Positions 20,301-27,087 of a DNA stretch of 64,000 nucleotides are shown piece by piece (position 1 is the first letter of the stretch; the number at the start of each line of letters is the position of its first letter). Below the pieces are notes generated by a model. The model was not told the origin of the DNA, ran no database searches, and worked only from the letters and a program-made list of their open reading frames with translations. The position numbers and the translations under genes were made by a program. Source of the DNA: Lacrimispora amygdalina (GTDB lineage Bacteria; Bacillota; Clostridia; Lachnospirales; Lachnospiraceae); assembly GCF_900205965.1 (NCBI RefSeq), contig NZ_OAOF01000001.1, forward strand, positions 186,001 to 250,000, read 5' to 3'.

Positions 20301-22670
20301 AAAAGAGTCGTACGTATAACGTTCGGTCTTTCTTATATGGTCCGCAGTCAAGCCGTTCCCATCATATGTAACTGCTTCTGTCAGCTCTCCCCAAGAATTA
20401 TACCGAAAGTCCTGGAGAACAACATCACCAGCGGCTGGTTCATTGGATACGGCCAGACAGACTTGCTGTATCTGTCCAAGGGGTGTATATTGAATCCGTT
20501 TCTTCTGATGGTTAGCATCTGTTGTCGTAATAAAATTTAAGCGGTCATTATAATATGTCTCATTTACTGCCTGTTGGCCGTCTGCCGAAGGCAGCGTCTC
20601 TTTTATAATTCGTCCCATCTGGTCGTATTGGTAGGTAGTCACCTGATTCCTGGGATCTTTTTTGTAAATGAGCCATCCCCAGTTATCATATTGATACTCT
20701 TCCCTGATTGGATTGCAGGGATTGTCATCAGCATCCAGGATACCGAACTGTTCTTTTGATATAATGTTATGTGTGTATCTGCTCACAGTACCGGTAAGGG
20801 AGCTGTATTTATAAATGGTTTCTGCATACTCACCTGATGTCTCCAGTTCACCGGCGTCTGCCAGGAAATACCTTCTTTCGTTCGTCACACAGTAAGGATT
20901 TGCTCCATCCTTATAATCATATATTGTCTTTTCTTTTAAAGCTCCATTTTCATATACTCGATGATTTTTTATCACTCGATTTCCCAATTCTGTATGTAGT
21001 TCATTTGTTTCCCTGATTCTATCAGTTCCTTTTTTTCTTTCTGTTTCAAGAACAATGCTGTAGTCACCATAGGTTGTCTGAATTTCCTGATTACAGGAAG
21101 GGTCAGCCGGATATTCTTCAATATACTGAATAACATTTGCCTTTTGATCTGAGGAATATCTCCAGGAACTTTTCTTTTCCAGATAGTTTGATTCATTGTT
21201 CCTGTCAAATTTCTGTTCAACGGCTGACATCATTAGTTCATTATTATATTTATAAACACCTTTTGAAATAAGAGAATTTAGGTGACGGACTTCTTTGATT
21301 AATAGCTGACCTTCTTTATTAAATTGATGTTTTTCCAGAATGTCATGGTGATTTGTTACTTCTGCATATTTTATATATTCCCCATTACTGGCGGATTCTG
21401 GTTCAAGTGTGTACCTGTATTCTCCACGATTGTATTCGACTCCATCAACAATATCCCTTTTCATCGTCAATGCAAAATGGCTAATATGTCCACCAACATT
21501 ATTTTCAATGCTAATATTCCTATCATATGAAAATTGAGTGGATGAATAATTGGGATATGTAACACTTTCTAGCAGCAGATACCTACGCTCTCGAGTTTTA
21601 GTATTGTTTCCTGCAACACTGGGAGCCGCACACTTCATGGAACCACTATAATCTCCAGGATTATAGTAGTTATACTGAGTCATACGGCCTACAGGGTCTG
21701 TGACTGCAGATAGTTTATGTGTACCGCGCCTATCAATATTGTAGGAAATTTCACATGCTTTTCCAGCCGTACTTTCCGGTAGTTTCCAGATAAGTCCGTT
21801 ATTAGTTTTCTCCAGGTTGATAGTACGGCCCCAGGTGTCCACAATCTTCATACCGCCGTATTTGATTAAATTATAAAAAATAGTATTTCCAAATTTGTCC
21901 TGGCGGGCAACCAGTTTGAAATCAATCGCATCGGGTATATCCCGATCGCCATCATCATCATCTGAACTTTGAAAATAGTCCTTATTCCCATTCTTATATA
22001 CAATTATGAGATTATAACGTTTTGTAATATCTGTTGCATAAGGATGCCGAATGGTGCCTGATCTGGTGACAATTTCCACATCTTTTAAGCTATAATTCTC
22101 AAATCTATCTGAAATCCTGCTTATTTCTATATTTCTTCCATCTTCAAGATGCAGGATGTAATCATAACTTCTAGTTCCTATTAAGTATGGCCGCCAGTCC
22201 CACCTTAAATTCTGCACAGTCTCAATAGATGGCAGAACAAAGGACCATCCGTGACCAAGTCCGTAAGATGCAGTGTAAAAGCTGTTATCTATGGAACCTG
22301 TTAATAACCTTGAATTAAGAACATACGGAGCCATATCCACTAAATTGGAACAGCCGGAATCATAACGCCTTGCAATGGTTAAATCAAAGCCGTCCCTGCC
22401 GGGCAGTACAAAATCTGTTGTCTCATATTGGACATTGCCAGTGCTTAACTGAACATTTACCTGATTTGATTCAAAGTAGATAAATGGGGATTCCGGATAC
22501 TGTTTGATATTGGTAAAACCGTCCTCCTCTGATGATAGAACCGTCCGGCTCAACTGTGTAATCAGACTCTTTTCTTCCGTTTCTTCTTCTGATACAGCCT
22601 CATCCGCATTTGTATCAGGCGCATTCCTTTCATCTTCTATATAATCCTCTATATTTTTTTTATCGTCCAT
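17355..22670 (-). CDS. Rhs/YD-repeat polymorphic toxin
   Basis: A 1771-aa giant protein from ATG 22670 (AAGGAAATTA upstream). The first 60 residues are very acidic and disordered, with no signal peptide, PAAR or VgrG domain. A DUF6531-like region (FVLPGRDGFDLTIARRYDSG) follows, then some 1200 residues of YD repeats (Y-x-Y-D-x-x-G-R/N) that build the Rhs cocoon. The core ends at YYLRARNYSPTTSRMLSPDP. After it comes a glycine/alanine-rich hydrophobic stretch (GAIGAVVGGIGGG, then GAGIGGAIGLTGGAAAGA) that may cross membranes. The last 80 residues form the toxin tip (GRFVPVQTLIQAIKEGRARP to HFLYK), resembling small nuclease tips. The exact activity is unproven. It is preceded by the tryptophan-repeat gene (16-base gap) and followed by immunity. 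Confidence 0.92.
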   Translation of the reverse strand: MDDKKNIEDYIEDERNAPDTNADEAVSEEETEEKSLITQLSRTVLSSEEDGFTNIKQYPESPFIYFESNQVNVQLSTGNVQYETTDFVLPGRDGFDLTIARRYDSGCSNLVDMAPYVLNSRLLTGSIDNSFYTASYGLGHGWSFVLPSIETVQNLRWDWRPYLIGTRSYDYILHLEDGRNIEISRISDRFENYSLKDVEIVTRSGTIRHPYATDITKRYNLIIVYKNGNKDYFQSSDDDDGDRDIPDAIDFKLVARQDKFGNTIFYNLIKYGGMKIVDTWGRTINLEKTNNGLIWKLPESTAGKACEISYNIDRRGTHKLSAVTDPVGRMTQYNYYNPGDYSGSMKCAAPSVAGNNTKTRERRYLLLESVTYPNYSSTQFSYDRNISIENNVGGHISHFALTMKRDIVDGVEYNRGEYRYTLEPESASNGEYIKYAEVTNHHDILEKHQFNKEGQLLIKEVRHLNSLISKGVYKYNNELMMSAVEQKFDRNNESNYLEKKSSWRYSSDQKANVIQYIEEYPADPSCNQEIQTTYGDYSIVLETERKKGTDRIRETNELHTELGNRVIKNHRVYENGALKEKTIYDYKDGANPYCVTNERRYFLADAGELETSGEYAETIYKYSSLTGTVSRYTHNIISKEQFGILDADDNPCNPIREEYQYDNWGWLIYKKDPRNQVTTYQYDQMGRIIKETLPSADGQQAVNETYYNDRLNFITTTDANHQKKRIQYTPLGQIQQVCLAVSNEPAAGDVVLQDFRYNSWGELTEAVTYDGNGLTADHIRKTERYTYDSFGRILSRGIAQVGYEEKYEYDQVFTDPADGRKYDRELKKIIGDSYTPDIVTEYYKDQKGQVRKEFLAGERLFTYQFDNAGNKIQKIDAANKVERWEYDYAGRIVKHIRTDTGQERITSTQYDGLGNKRFQWDEAGKRSEFQYDKAGRLVKVTTPFDHRSQIIKYYYDGAGNIIWVKKAQKDSWQEIQYVYDARNRLIGTYQYLSQGNWIRTTCRYDSMNRIILRRTGDTPSGKGREVVTYTYDRFGNVVTMTDSSGCTEYYEYDKTGRLQKKTDRNKDQIIYQHDALERVILESAQKKTPDGLAVSQREYAYGKNGKRIRESIRENMAGKQTSLMETTFRYNNKDQLIHQEDPGNVVKDYTYDIYGNRQSFKLTCQWKVNPDINLYYFYDDLYRLTQVRKNSADGVVLAEYEYDDKGNRKTLRYPQSGIETTYQYNDGNRVTTLVNKCQESVISAWEYSYDVDGNILTKINKTGSTPVTISYSYDRLGRLTEEDYSNWKRTLYTYDVYSNRMKMMVEGRTKDELVIVTSYEYGLNNRLEKVAKKQGKTTETYRYRYDDNGNEIFRIWEKTSPTPDYPGNVRLSGHYQMETPTVYEWRHYDGFNQLIQINQDDKEFTYQYRGDGLRYSTHERKLTDRQGKTKSYCWDGTNIVAEQTDGEKVKTYLRGINLIAREIDRVVYYYIFNEHGDVTQLLGQNGTCKASYEYDAFGIEREPDKEDENPFRYCGEFLDLETNTYYLRARNYSPTTSRMLSPDPHWDCRNMIYGDNPRKINEHTDDLGSKAYTYLPDIDAITQSSNLYVYCGNNPTMYEDSNGEIFMLVTGAIGAVVGGIGGGIYSYTKYGEVRWHNVVAGAGIGGAIGLTGGAAAGAIFAGSATASTSAVLTGMGFAGAGITGGSGGVIYKTLEKGVNFTQTTKSRMNNPGRFVPVQTLIQAIKEGRARPDPQGTKATMYTIEMFKNGKGYNLEVLYDKASNTILHFLYK

Positions 22671-22686
22671 TAATTTCCTTCTTATC

Positions 22687-23739
22687 TTAATATAATGATA
22701 CTTCTGCGTTTCCGGTTCCCCTGGCAATAAATTCTACCAGTGCAATGGAACCACTAAAACACTCATTTTGACTTAACTGCCTGGTTGACTGAAACCATAA
22801 TTCCCCCGGAATACTGGAATATATTCTTAAATTTTCTTCCGGATAATTACCTGGTTCTGTTATCTTTCTTAAGCTGCCGGCTGCAAGGCTGGTTAATTCC
22901 AGTAAGTATGGATTATATCGTAGATTCATGCGGATTTTATCCAGATCACTGACTTCCTGGGCTTTTAGAAGTACTACGTAACATTTACCAGACTTTACCG
23001 GATATTCTATGGTGCTTCTTCGGTAAAATATAGGAATCACTGGCAATTGTTCTGTGATTAGATAATCTGACTCTTCTTTTGAATCAAATGCCTTGATTCG
23101 ATACATAGCATTGATTGCCCCAATTGGAATAGAGTCTGTCATTCCCCGATGATCTTCTATGTATTTTTGTGTATCTAAATCTTGAAAAGTGAGTCCTTTA
23201 CTCTCCCATTCGTTAAACGACAGACATCTGGAGTCAATGCTCTCCCATGAGATTCCAGGCAACGTCATACTCTCCCATTCTTCCCATGTATGTCCGGAAT
23301 TTTCCTGACCGGCCCAATCTTTATTAAGCTCGTCCAGTTCCAGCCATGTACACCCCTGCTCAATTCCAGATTTTATGATTCCAGGACCTTTAAATATTTC
23401 AAAACTGATTACCCGCTCTTCCAACTGCTGCCAGGTATAGGAATTACTCTCAAGCTGTGACCAGCTTAACTGCTCATAATTCAGACGTTCCCAATTCTGA
23501 CCTTTGCCTGTTCTGGTTTCGATTTCATGCCAGTTCAGATCTTCCTGTTCATGCCTGCTCCATGTTGCATTTGTACTGTCAAGATTGTCCCAAGTACATC
23601 CAGACATGGCTTGCAAAAAAGATTCATTAAATACTCGTTCCACAATATAATTTGTATCTGCTTCTCCTGCTCCCCAACTGATCTGTGCTTGGTCTCCCTC
23701 GTAGAGAGTCGGGATATGTAAACATTCCGGTCGGTTCAT
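22687..23739 (-). CDS. Tryptophan-decapeptide-repeat protein with split FnIII-like and cohesin-like parts
   Basis: A 350-aa protein with no signal peptide. Residues about 15-45 (DQAQISWGAGEADTNYIVER) look like the first strands of a fibronectin type III fold. Residues 203-235 (NAMYRIKAFDSKEESDYL) look like its last strands. Between them lies an array of ten-residue units, consensus xTWxxLExxx. W or F falls at 50, 60, 70, 83, 93, 103, 113, 132, 142, 152, 165, 175 and 185. The C-terminal 110 residues resemble a cohesin-like beta sandwich. AAAGGAGGAACC precedes the start. It lies directly upstream of Rhs and is probably cotranscribed. The role is unknown; an adaptor or chaperone for Rhs is a guess. 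Confidence 0.75.
   Translation of the reverse strand: MNRPECLHIPTLYEGDQAQISWGAGEADTNYIVERVFNESFLQAMSGCTWDNLDSTNATWSRHEQEDLNWHEIETRTGKGQNWERLNYEQLSWSQLESNSYTWQQLEERVISFEIFKGPGIIKSGIEQGCTWLELDELNKDWAGQENSGHTWEEWESMTLPGISWESIDSRCLSFNEWESKGLTFQDLDTQKYIEDHRGMTDSIPIGAINAMYRIKAFDSKEESDYLITEQLPVIPIFYRRSTIEYPVKSGKCYVVLLKAQEVSDLDKIRMNLRYNPYLLELTSLAAGSLRKITEPGNYPEENLRIYSSIPGELWFQSTRQLSQNECFSGSIALVEFIARGTGNAEVSLY
23170..23598 (-). repeat. Tryptophan-centred ten-residue protein repeat array
   Basis: About thirteen units of consensus xTWxxLExxx, with exact ten-residue spacing inside four blocks separated by insertions of 3, 9 and 3 residues. The DNA is diverged, so the repeat is old and held at protein level. 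Confidence 0.75.
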
Positions 23740-23934
23740 AAATAATAGGTTCCTCCTTTCATAATTGCTTGTAATTTTAATTTTTGTTTCATATTTGATT
23801 TTAGTTGAATTTTTTATCTGATGCTCACCTACATACCATCGTGATTATGATGTTTGCCGTTTCATAAGCATTTAGTTACTTGCCACATTCCTTTTTTTCT
23901 ATGGTAAACTTCTGTTAGAAAGAAACATTTTTGT

Positions 23935-23976
23935 GCTGATACTCCTCTTTTGATTGATGATATAGGGAGTATCAGC
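23935..23976. other. 11-bp stem hairpin at the edge of the inverted fibre segment
   Basis: GCTGATACTCC (23935-23945) pairs with GGAGTATCAGC (23966-23976). No U tract follows on either strand, so it is not a classical terminator. It sits just before the orphan + strand fibre tip. Confidence 0.55.
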
Positions 23977-23981
23977 ATCCG

Positions 23982-24270
23982 TTTAATAAATAGCAATTTA
24001 AAGGGGGGTACCGCGCTTCCAGACGATACGTTAGGTGTAAATATCTTTCCCACCAACATAAACGAAAAAGCCATATATTTATGTAATACTAAAAGCGATG
24101 CCCCGAAGACTATATCTGAAAAATATGTAATTGAAGTATACCGTGATACAGATTTTATTATACAAAAATGGTATTCTTTGTGGTTTGATACTGTTTATTA
24201 CAGGCGGTGTAATGTTTCAGGCGGGTGGATATGGGAGCCATATAGGACAATTAGATTAACTTTACTGTAA
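23982..24270 (+). pseudogene. Orphan alternative C-terminus of a tail-fibre-like protein (silent, inverted)
   Basis: The open frame on + (continuous from 23950) has no ribosome site or coiled-coil N-terminus. It enters with LINSNLKGG and continues through TLGVNIFPTNINEKAIYLCN to a tail, YYRRCNVSGGWIWEPYRTI. The tail has the spacing of a pyocin-knob-type fibre tip (aromatic, R, then GxWxxWxxI). It converges tail-to-tail with the fibre-like gene on - (13 bases between stops). The words AATAGCAATTTA are in the same reading phase as in that gene. It is best read as an alternative receptor-binding tip awaiting inversion, or a relic of one. Confidence 0.6.
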
Positions 24271-24605
24271 AATAAATGATCATTTAGCTGGAGAATTTTA
24301 TCCAAGTCATACTATTGTCATTTGTGTCTAAGCGCCCAAATCCGCCCCTGGTGCTATTTACCTGACTTGCGAATAGACCAATGTAACGAGCATTATAAGC
24401 TATTGCAATGATAACCCAACCGTCACCCTCATTGCCATCAGTAGCATAAGGCAGATATTTCCCGGTTGCCAGTTTCGTCAAACCATTAGCGGAATGAGTG
24501 TAATAACCACTCATTCTTATTCGATCTGGCCATTCGATGGCTTTTGGCGCAATGTCATTTTTTAAATTCGTTAAATTACTATTTACGTTATCTAAATTGC
24601 TATTT
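23988..24605. repeat. Inverted 13-bp pair bounding a possible invertible fibre-tip segment
   Basis: AAATAGCAATTTA occurs at 23988-24000 on + and at 24593-24605 on -. It is in the same codon phase (encoding NSNL) in both fibre frames, so inversion between the copies would swap C-termini without a frameshift. No invertase gene lies in this window. Confidence 0.5.
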
Positions 24606-24763
24606 ACGTTATCTATATTACTATTTACATTATCTAAATTGCTACTTAACTGAGTTATCTTCTCATCAATAATAGTATTATCATTGACAAAATCTTGTCT
24701 AACCGGCTTATCCGATGCTTCCCACATATTTAATCCTAATGAAGTTTTGTTTGTACTTGACAT
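24284..24763 (-). CDS. Phage tail-fibre/collar-like protein with heptad repeats
   Basis: A 159-aa protein. The N-terminus NKTSLGLNMWEASDKPVRQDFVNDN is the attachment motif typical of clostridial phage fibre proteins. Residues about 37-68 are four copies of a seven-residue unit (NLDNVNS), matching a trimeric coiled coil. The C-terminal 80 residues (PDRIRMSGYYTHSANG to MTWIKFSS) form a compact receptor-binding or pyocin-knob-like tip. AGAGGAG precedes the ATG. It is the first gene behind the LexA-box promoter. No capsid, tape-measure, terminase or integrase gene is nearby, so this is an isolated fibre or part of a delivery or bacteriocin-like system. Confidence 0.75.
   Translation of the reverse strand: MSSTNKTSLGLNMWEASDKPVRQDFVNDNTIIDEKITQLSSNLDNVNSNIDNVNSNLDNVNSNLTNLKNDIAPKAIEWPDRIRMSGYYTHSANGLTKLATGKYLPYATDGNEGDGWVIIAIAYNARYIGLFASQVNSTRGGFGRLDTNDNSMTWIKFSS
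24573..24656 (-). repeat. 21-bp tandem repeat encoding fibre heptads
   Basis: Four consecutive 21-base units (24573, 24594, 24615, and a diverged one from 24636) encode NLDNVNS-type heptads. Near-identical units allow slippage changes in coiled-coil length by whole heptads. Confidence 0.85.
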
Positions 24764-24869
24764 ATTTTTTCTCCTCTTTTTATTTTAATTATGCTTGAAA
24801 TTTATTTTGATTATTTAACTATGGCATACATATTGCCACCAAATAATCTTTGCTTTTTATACCTTCTTT

Positions 24870-24950
24870 CGAACATGTGTTCTATTTGTCGACATCTAGA
24901 TCATAATACTTTATAATCCTGTTGTCAACATTTTTGCGAACGTATGTTCT
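24870..24950 (-). promoter_or_regulatory. SOS-type promoter flanked by two LexA boxes
   Basis: On the - strand, -35 TTGACA (24923-24928) and -10 TATGAT (24900-24905) are 17 bases apart. CGAACATGTGTTCT (24870-24883) lies just downstream of the start site, and CGAACGTATGTTCT (24937-24950) lies upstream of the -35. Both match the Gram-positive LexA box (CGAAC-N4-GTTCG/T). The first gene served is the fibre-like gene. Confidence 0.88.
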
Positions 24951-25083
24951 GTTATTGGGTTAAAATCAAAAAGAAAAGCATCAATTTTAACCGTAAATCG
25001 TTGAATGTGAGGCACATTTACGCTTCATTTGACTTGACTGTAAATCCCCCCAAACATTTCACCCGAATTTTCCATATAAAAAA

Positions 25084-25114
25084 CAAAAAAAGAGTCTCCA
25101 GCAAGAAACTCTCA
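25084..25114 (-). terminator. Rho-independent terminator of a small - strand transcript
   Basis: On the - strand AGAGTTTC pairs with GGAGACTCT, followed by seven T (forward A run at 25084-25090). It ends a short transcript carrying two tiny reading frames, upstream of the LexA promoter. Confidence 0.75.
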
Positions 25115-25131
25115 TTGTACTATTTAAGTAA

Positions 25132-25188
25132 TTATCCCTTTTGCATTGTATCAATACATTGTTTCATTTGAGCAAAGAACCGCATCAT
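25132..25188 (-). CDS. Tiny 18-aa reading frame
   Basis: The peptide MMRFFAQMKQCIDTMQKG is preceded by GGGAAAGGATATTT and followed within about 20 bases by a terminator. A 9-bp hairpin (GTGAACTGC 25208-25216 with GCAGTTCAC 25240-25248) lies just upstream. No family was recognised. It could be a small peptide or a chance frame. Confidence 0.3.
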   Translation of the reverse strand: MMRFFAQMKQCIDTMQKG

Positions 25189-25280
25189 AAATATCCTTTC
25201 CCTGCTGGTGAACTGCAGTTCCGTAAGAAAAAGAAACGAGCAGTTCACAATCCCAAACTGTTTGTGCGCTGTTTTAACAC

Positions 25281-25427
25281 CTAATTTGTCTCATTTTCAT
25301 AAATCCGGCTGCTAACCATCACTAATTCGTCACCTCTATAGCGATATAGTTTTGTTTCATGTACCTGGACTTCTGCTTTAAAATAGCCACTGTTACGCTG
25401 CAGATTGCCGCATCTACTCCCGTACAT
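25281..25427 (-). CDS. Small 48-aa hypothetical protein or gene remnant
   Basis: The frame runs ATG 25427 to TAG 25281. The composition looks coding: RNSGYFKAEVQVHETKLYRY then RGDELVMVSSRIYENETN, an alternating beta-strand pattern with no low-complexity bias. No convincing ribosome site precedes it, and the upstream sequence is an AT dinucleotide tract with stops. It may be the tail of a lost larger gene. The function is unknown. Confidence 0.4.
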   Translation of the reverse strand: MYGSRCGNLQRNSGYFKAEVQVHETKLYRYRGDELVMVSSRIYENETN

Positions 25428-25498
25428 CAAAATCTATATATATATCTATATTTGCATTTCACACCTGTATCTATAATTTATCTACCTGCCATTTTCAC

Positions 25499-25555
25499 CA
25501 AAAAGATCGTGCTGCAAAGCGGTATATCCCACTCTTGCAGCACGATCTTTTTATT
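25499..25555. terminator. Strong bidirectional rho-independent terminator
   Basis: AAGATCGTGCTGCAA (25503-25517) pairs perfectly with TTGCAGCACGATCTT (25535-25549), with A and T runs on both sides. There is no obvious gene on either flank, so it marks lost genes or short RNAs. Confidence 0.85.
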
Positions 25556-26089
25556 TTTTCATACGTTTCACAGCCAGGAAAGTATCAAACAAAATTCAGG
25601 ACGTCTTGTTTCCGGTCATTTCAACAACATAAACCTTAAATATAACGGATACCCAGTGAAAGTCCCCCGATTTCACAGAATATCTCCATTACTTCTATTA
25701 CAGGTTTTGTTCTGCCAAACAGCCCGCCCTAACTTTGGCGATAAGCTATTTAATTCAATCCATTCTGGTCCACGTATTGTTATTTATGATGCCCTGACAA
25801 ACTCGGCTGCGTCCTCCGGCCAGGCGGGCATTGACTTTGCATCATCTTTATCATTGGTACAGTTTTCACAATTTCAATGGCATTCTTCGTCCATGCCAGA
25901 TCAGCACATCATATATGCCTCTAACCTTTGCATGTGCGGTCCTAAACAGTATCAGCATATTTCCGACCCCTGTTCCTGTTTAGTATCCTACTGCAACAAC
26001 TATCAGTCCCGATATCAAAGAAATTGTTAAAACCATAACGTTTTGGGTGTCTTAAAAACACCATATACATGTAAAATTGTGTAAGCACT

Positions 26090-26103
26090 TACAGATGGAT
26101 TTT
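26090..26103. promoter_or_regulatory. cre-like palindrome
   Basis: TGTAAGCACTTACA resembles a CcpA/LacI-family site, with CA instead of CG at the centre. A second similar site is at 26279-26292. Confidence 0.4.
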
Positions 26104-26278
26104 ACAACCAGCTTACAAAATAAGCAAGTAGTAAATTATTTTTTGTTAATGAAGCACAATATATCGTTTATTTTTTGATAGTTTTTTACATTAACCTTTT
26201 TATTTTTTTCACATATTTGTATATTTAATATAAATATTCTACAATATTTTTATCAATATTTTTCATCCGACACAATTA

Positions 26279-26292
26279 GTTAAGCGCTTACA
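26279..26292. promoter_or_regulatory. cre-like palindrome upstream of the carbonic anhydrase
   Basis: GTTAAGCGCTTACA has the central CG of LacI/CcpA-type operators and lies about 130 bases before the carbonic anhydrase start. It may indicate catabolite control. Confidence 0.45.
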
Positions 26293-26423
26293 TTTTTCGA
26301 CATTTTCTATCATTATAACACAATTCCACCTGTCTATCTAAATAATCTTTAAGGAGAACGGTAAGCCTGAGTTAAGATAAAACCTTTATCATGTATCTAA
26401 CACCATATAAAAGGAGGCAGATT

Positions 26424-26971
26424 ATGATTGATGAAATTTTACAATACAATGACAGCTTTGTGAACAGCGGTTTCTATAAACACTTTCATTTCAACAAATA
26501 TCCCCGGAAAAGGCTTGCCATACTGACCTGTATGGACACCCGGCTGGTTGAGCTTCTTCCTGCTGCCCTCGGTATCCACAACGGAAATTAAAATTAATTA
26601 AAAATGCTGGCGGCCTGATATTAGACCCATGCGACAGTACCATACGCAGCCTGCTGATTGCCATACTGGAATTTGGTGTAGAAGAGGTCATGGTAATTGG
26701 CCATACGGAATGCGGAGCCGCGTCCATCAGCTCCGAAACCATTATCAACCATTTGTTACAGCGTGGTATTACAAGAGAAACCATACAGAAACAAAAAGAA
26801 ATGGGATTTGATTTTGATCACCTGTTTCAGGGATTTGAAAACTCCAAGACATCGGTCAAACGCTCTGTTACCTTGCTAAAAGAACACCCGCTGATGCCTT
26901 CCGGTATTACCATAAAAGGCTTTGTTATGGATACTTCCTGCGGCAGGCTGGATCCTGTCGGATTATCATAA
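26424..26971 (+). pseudogene. Beta-class carbonic anhydrase, frameshifted
   Basis: The intact enzyme interconverts CO2 and bicarbonate with a zinc ion. Here ATG 26424 (AAGGAGG upstream) opens a frame carrying the zinc/Asp-Arg motif CMDTR and continuing to LGIHNG. It then stops in an AT-rich run near 26590. The remaining protein continues in another frame: NAGGLILDP, VMVIGHTECGA with the other zinc ligands, and SCGRLDPVGLS before TAA 26969-26971. One indel around 26588-26605 (AAATTAAAATTAATTAAAAA) explains the break. Length and all metal ligands are otherwise intact, so the loss is recent or a sequencing slip. A perfect terminator follows. Confidence 0.85.
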
Positions 26972-27027
26972 AAAACTGCGATCTGTTATCATACCGAAAG
27001 CTGGCTTGATAACAGATCGCAGTTTTT
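26971..27027 (+). terminator. Rho-independent terminator after the carbonic anhydrase
   Basis: A 21-bp perfect stem pairs 26971-26991 (A5 then CTGCGATCTGTTATCA) with 27007-27027 and ends in five T. Confidence 0.9.
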
Positions 27028-27044
27028 CTAATAAAAGAAAGACT

Positions 27045-27071
27045 ACGGGGCCGCCATTTCGGCAGCCCCGT
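27045..27071 (-). terminator. Terminator after the citrate transporter
   Basis: The GC-rich stem ACGGGGCCGCC (27045-27055) pairs with GGCAGCCCCGT (27061-27071). On the - strand a modest U-rich tail follows. Confidence 0.7.
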
Positions 27072-27087
27072 TATTCTTAGGATATAT

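Larger units (their letters stand above)
25560..26423. other. Gene-poor stretch before the carbonic anhydrase
   Basis: No gene can be supported. A + strand open frame covers 25359-26030 but runs through the strong terminator and lacks a ribosome site. The - strand has fragments of coding-like text (DAKSMPAWPEDAAEFVRAS near 25800, VLTISLISGLIVVAVGY near 26010) broken by stops, suggesting a decayed gene. From 26040 the sequence is very AT-rich and holds two cre-like palindromes. Confidence 0.5.

Noticed and set aside
23935..23976. Terminator between the fibre gene and the tryptophan-repeat gene
   Set aside because: The stem is good, but no U tract follows on the - strand, so transcription could continue.
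24573..24656. Short direct repeats as a CRISPR array
   Set aside because: The units are contiguous 21-mers without spacers and encode heptads in an open reading frame.
16198..24950. Complete prophage
   Set aside because: Only one fibre-like gene and a tip fragment are seen; no integrase, terminase, portal, capsid, tape-measure or lysis genes are present.
25359..26030. A 223-codon open frame on +
   Set aside because: It runs through a perfect terminator hairpin, has no ribosome site, and its translation looks like the complement of broken - strand coding text.
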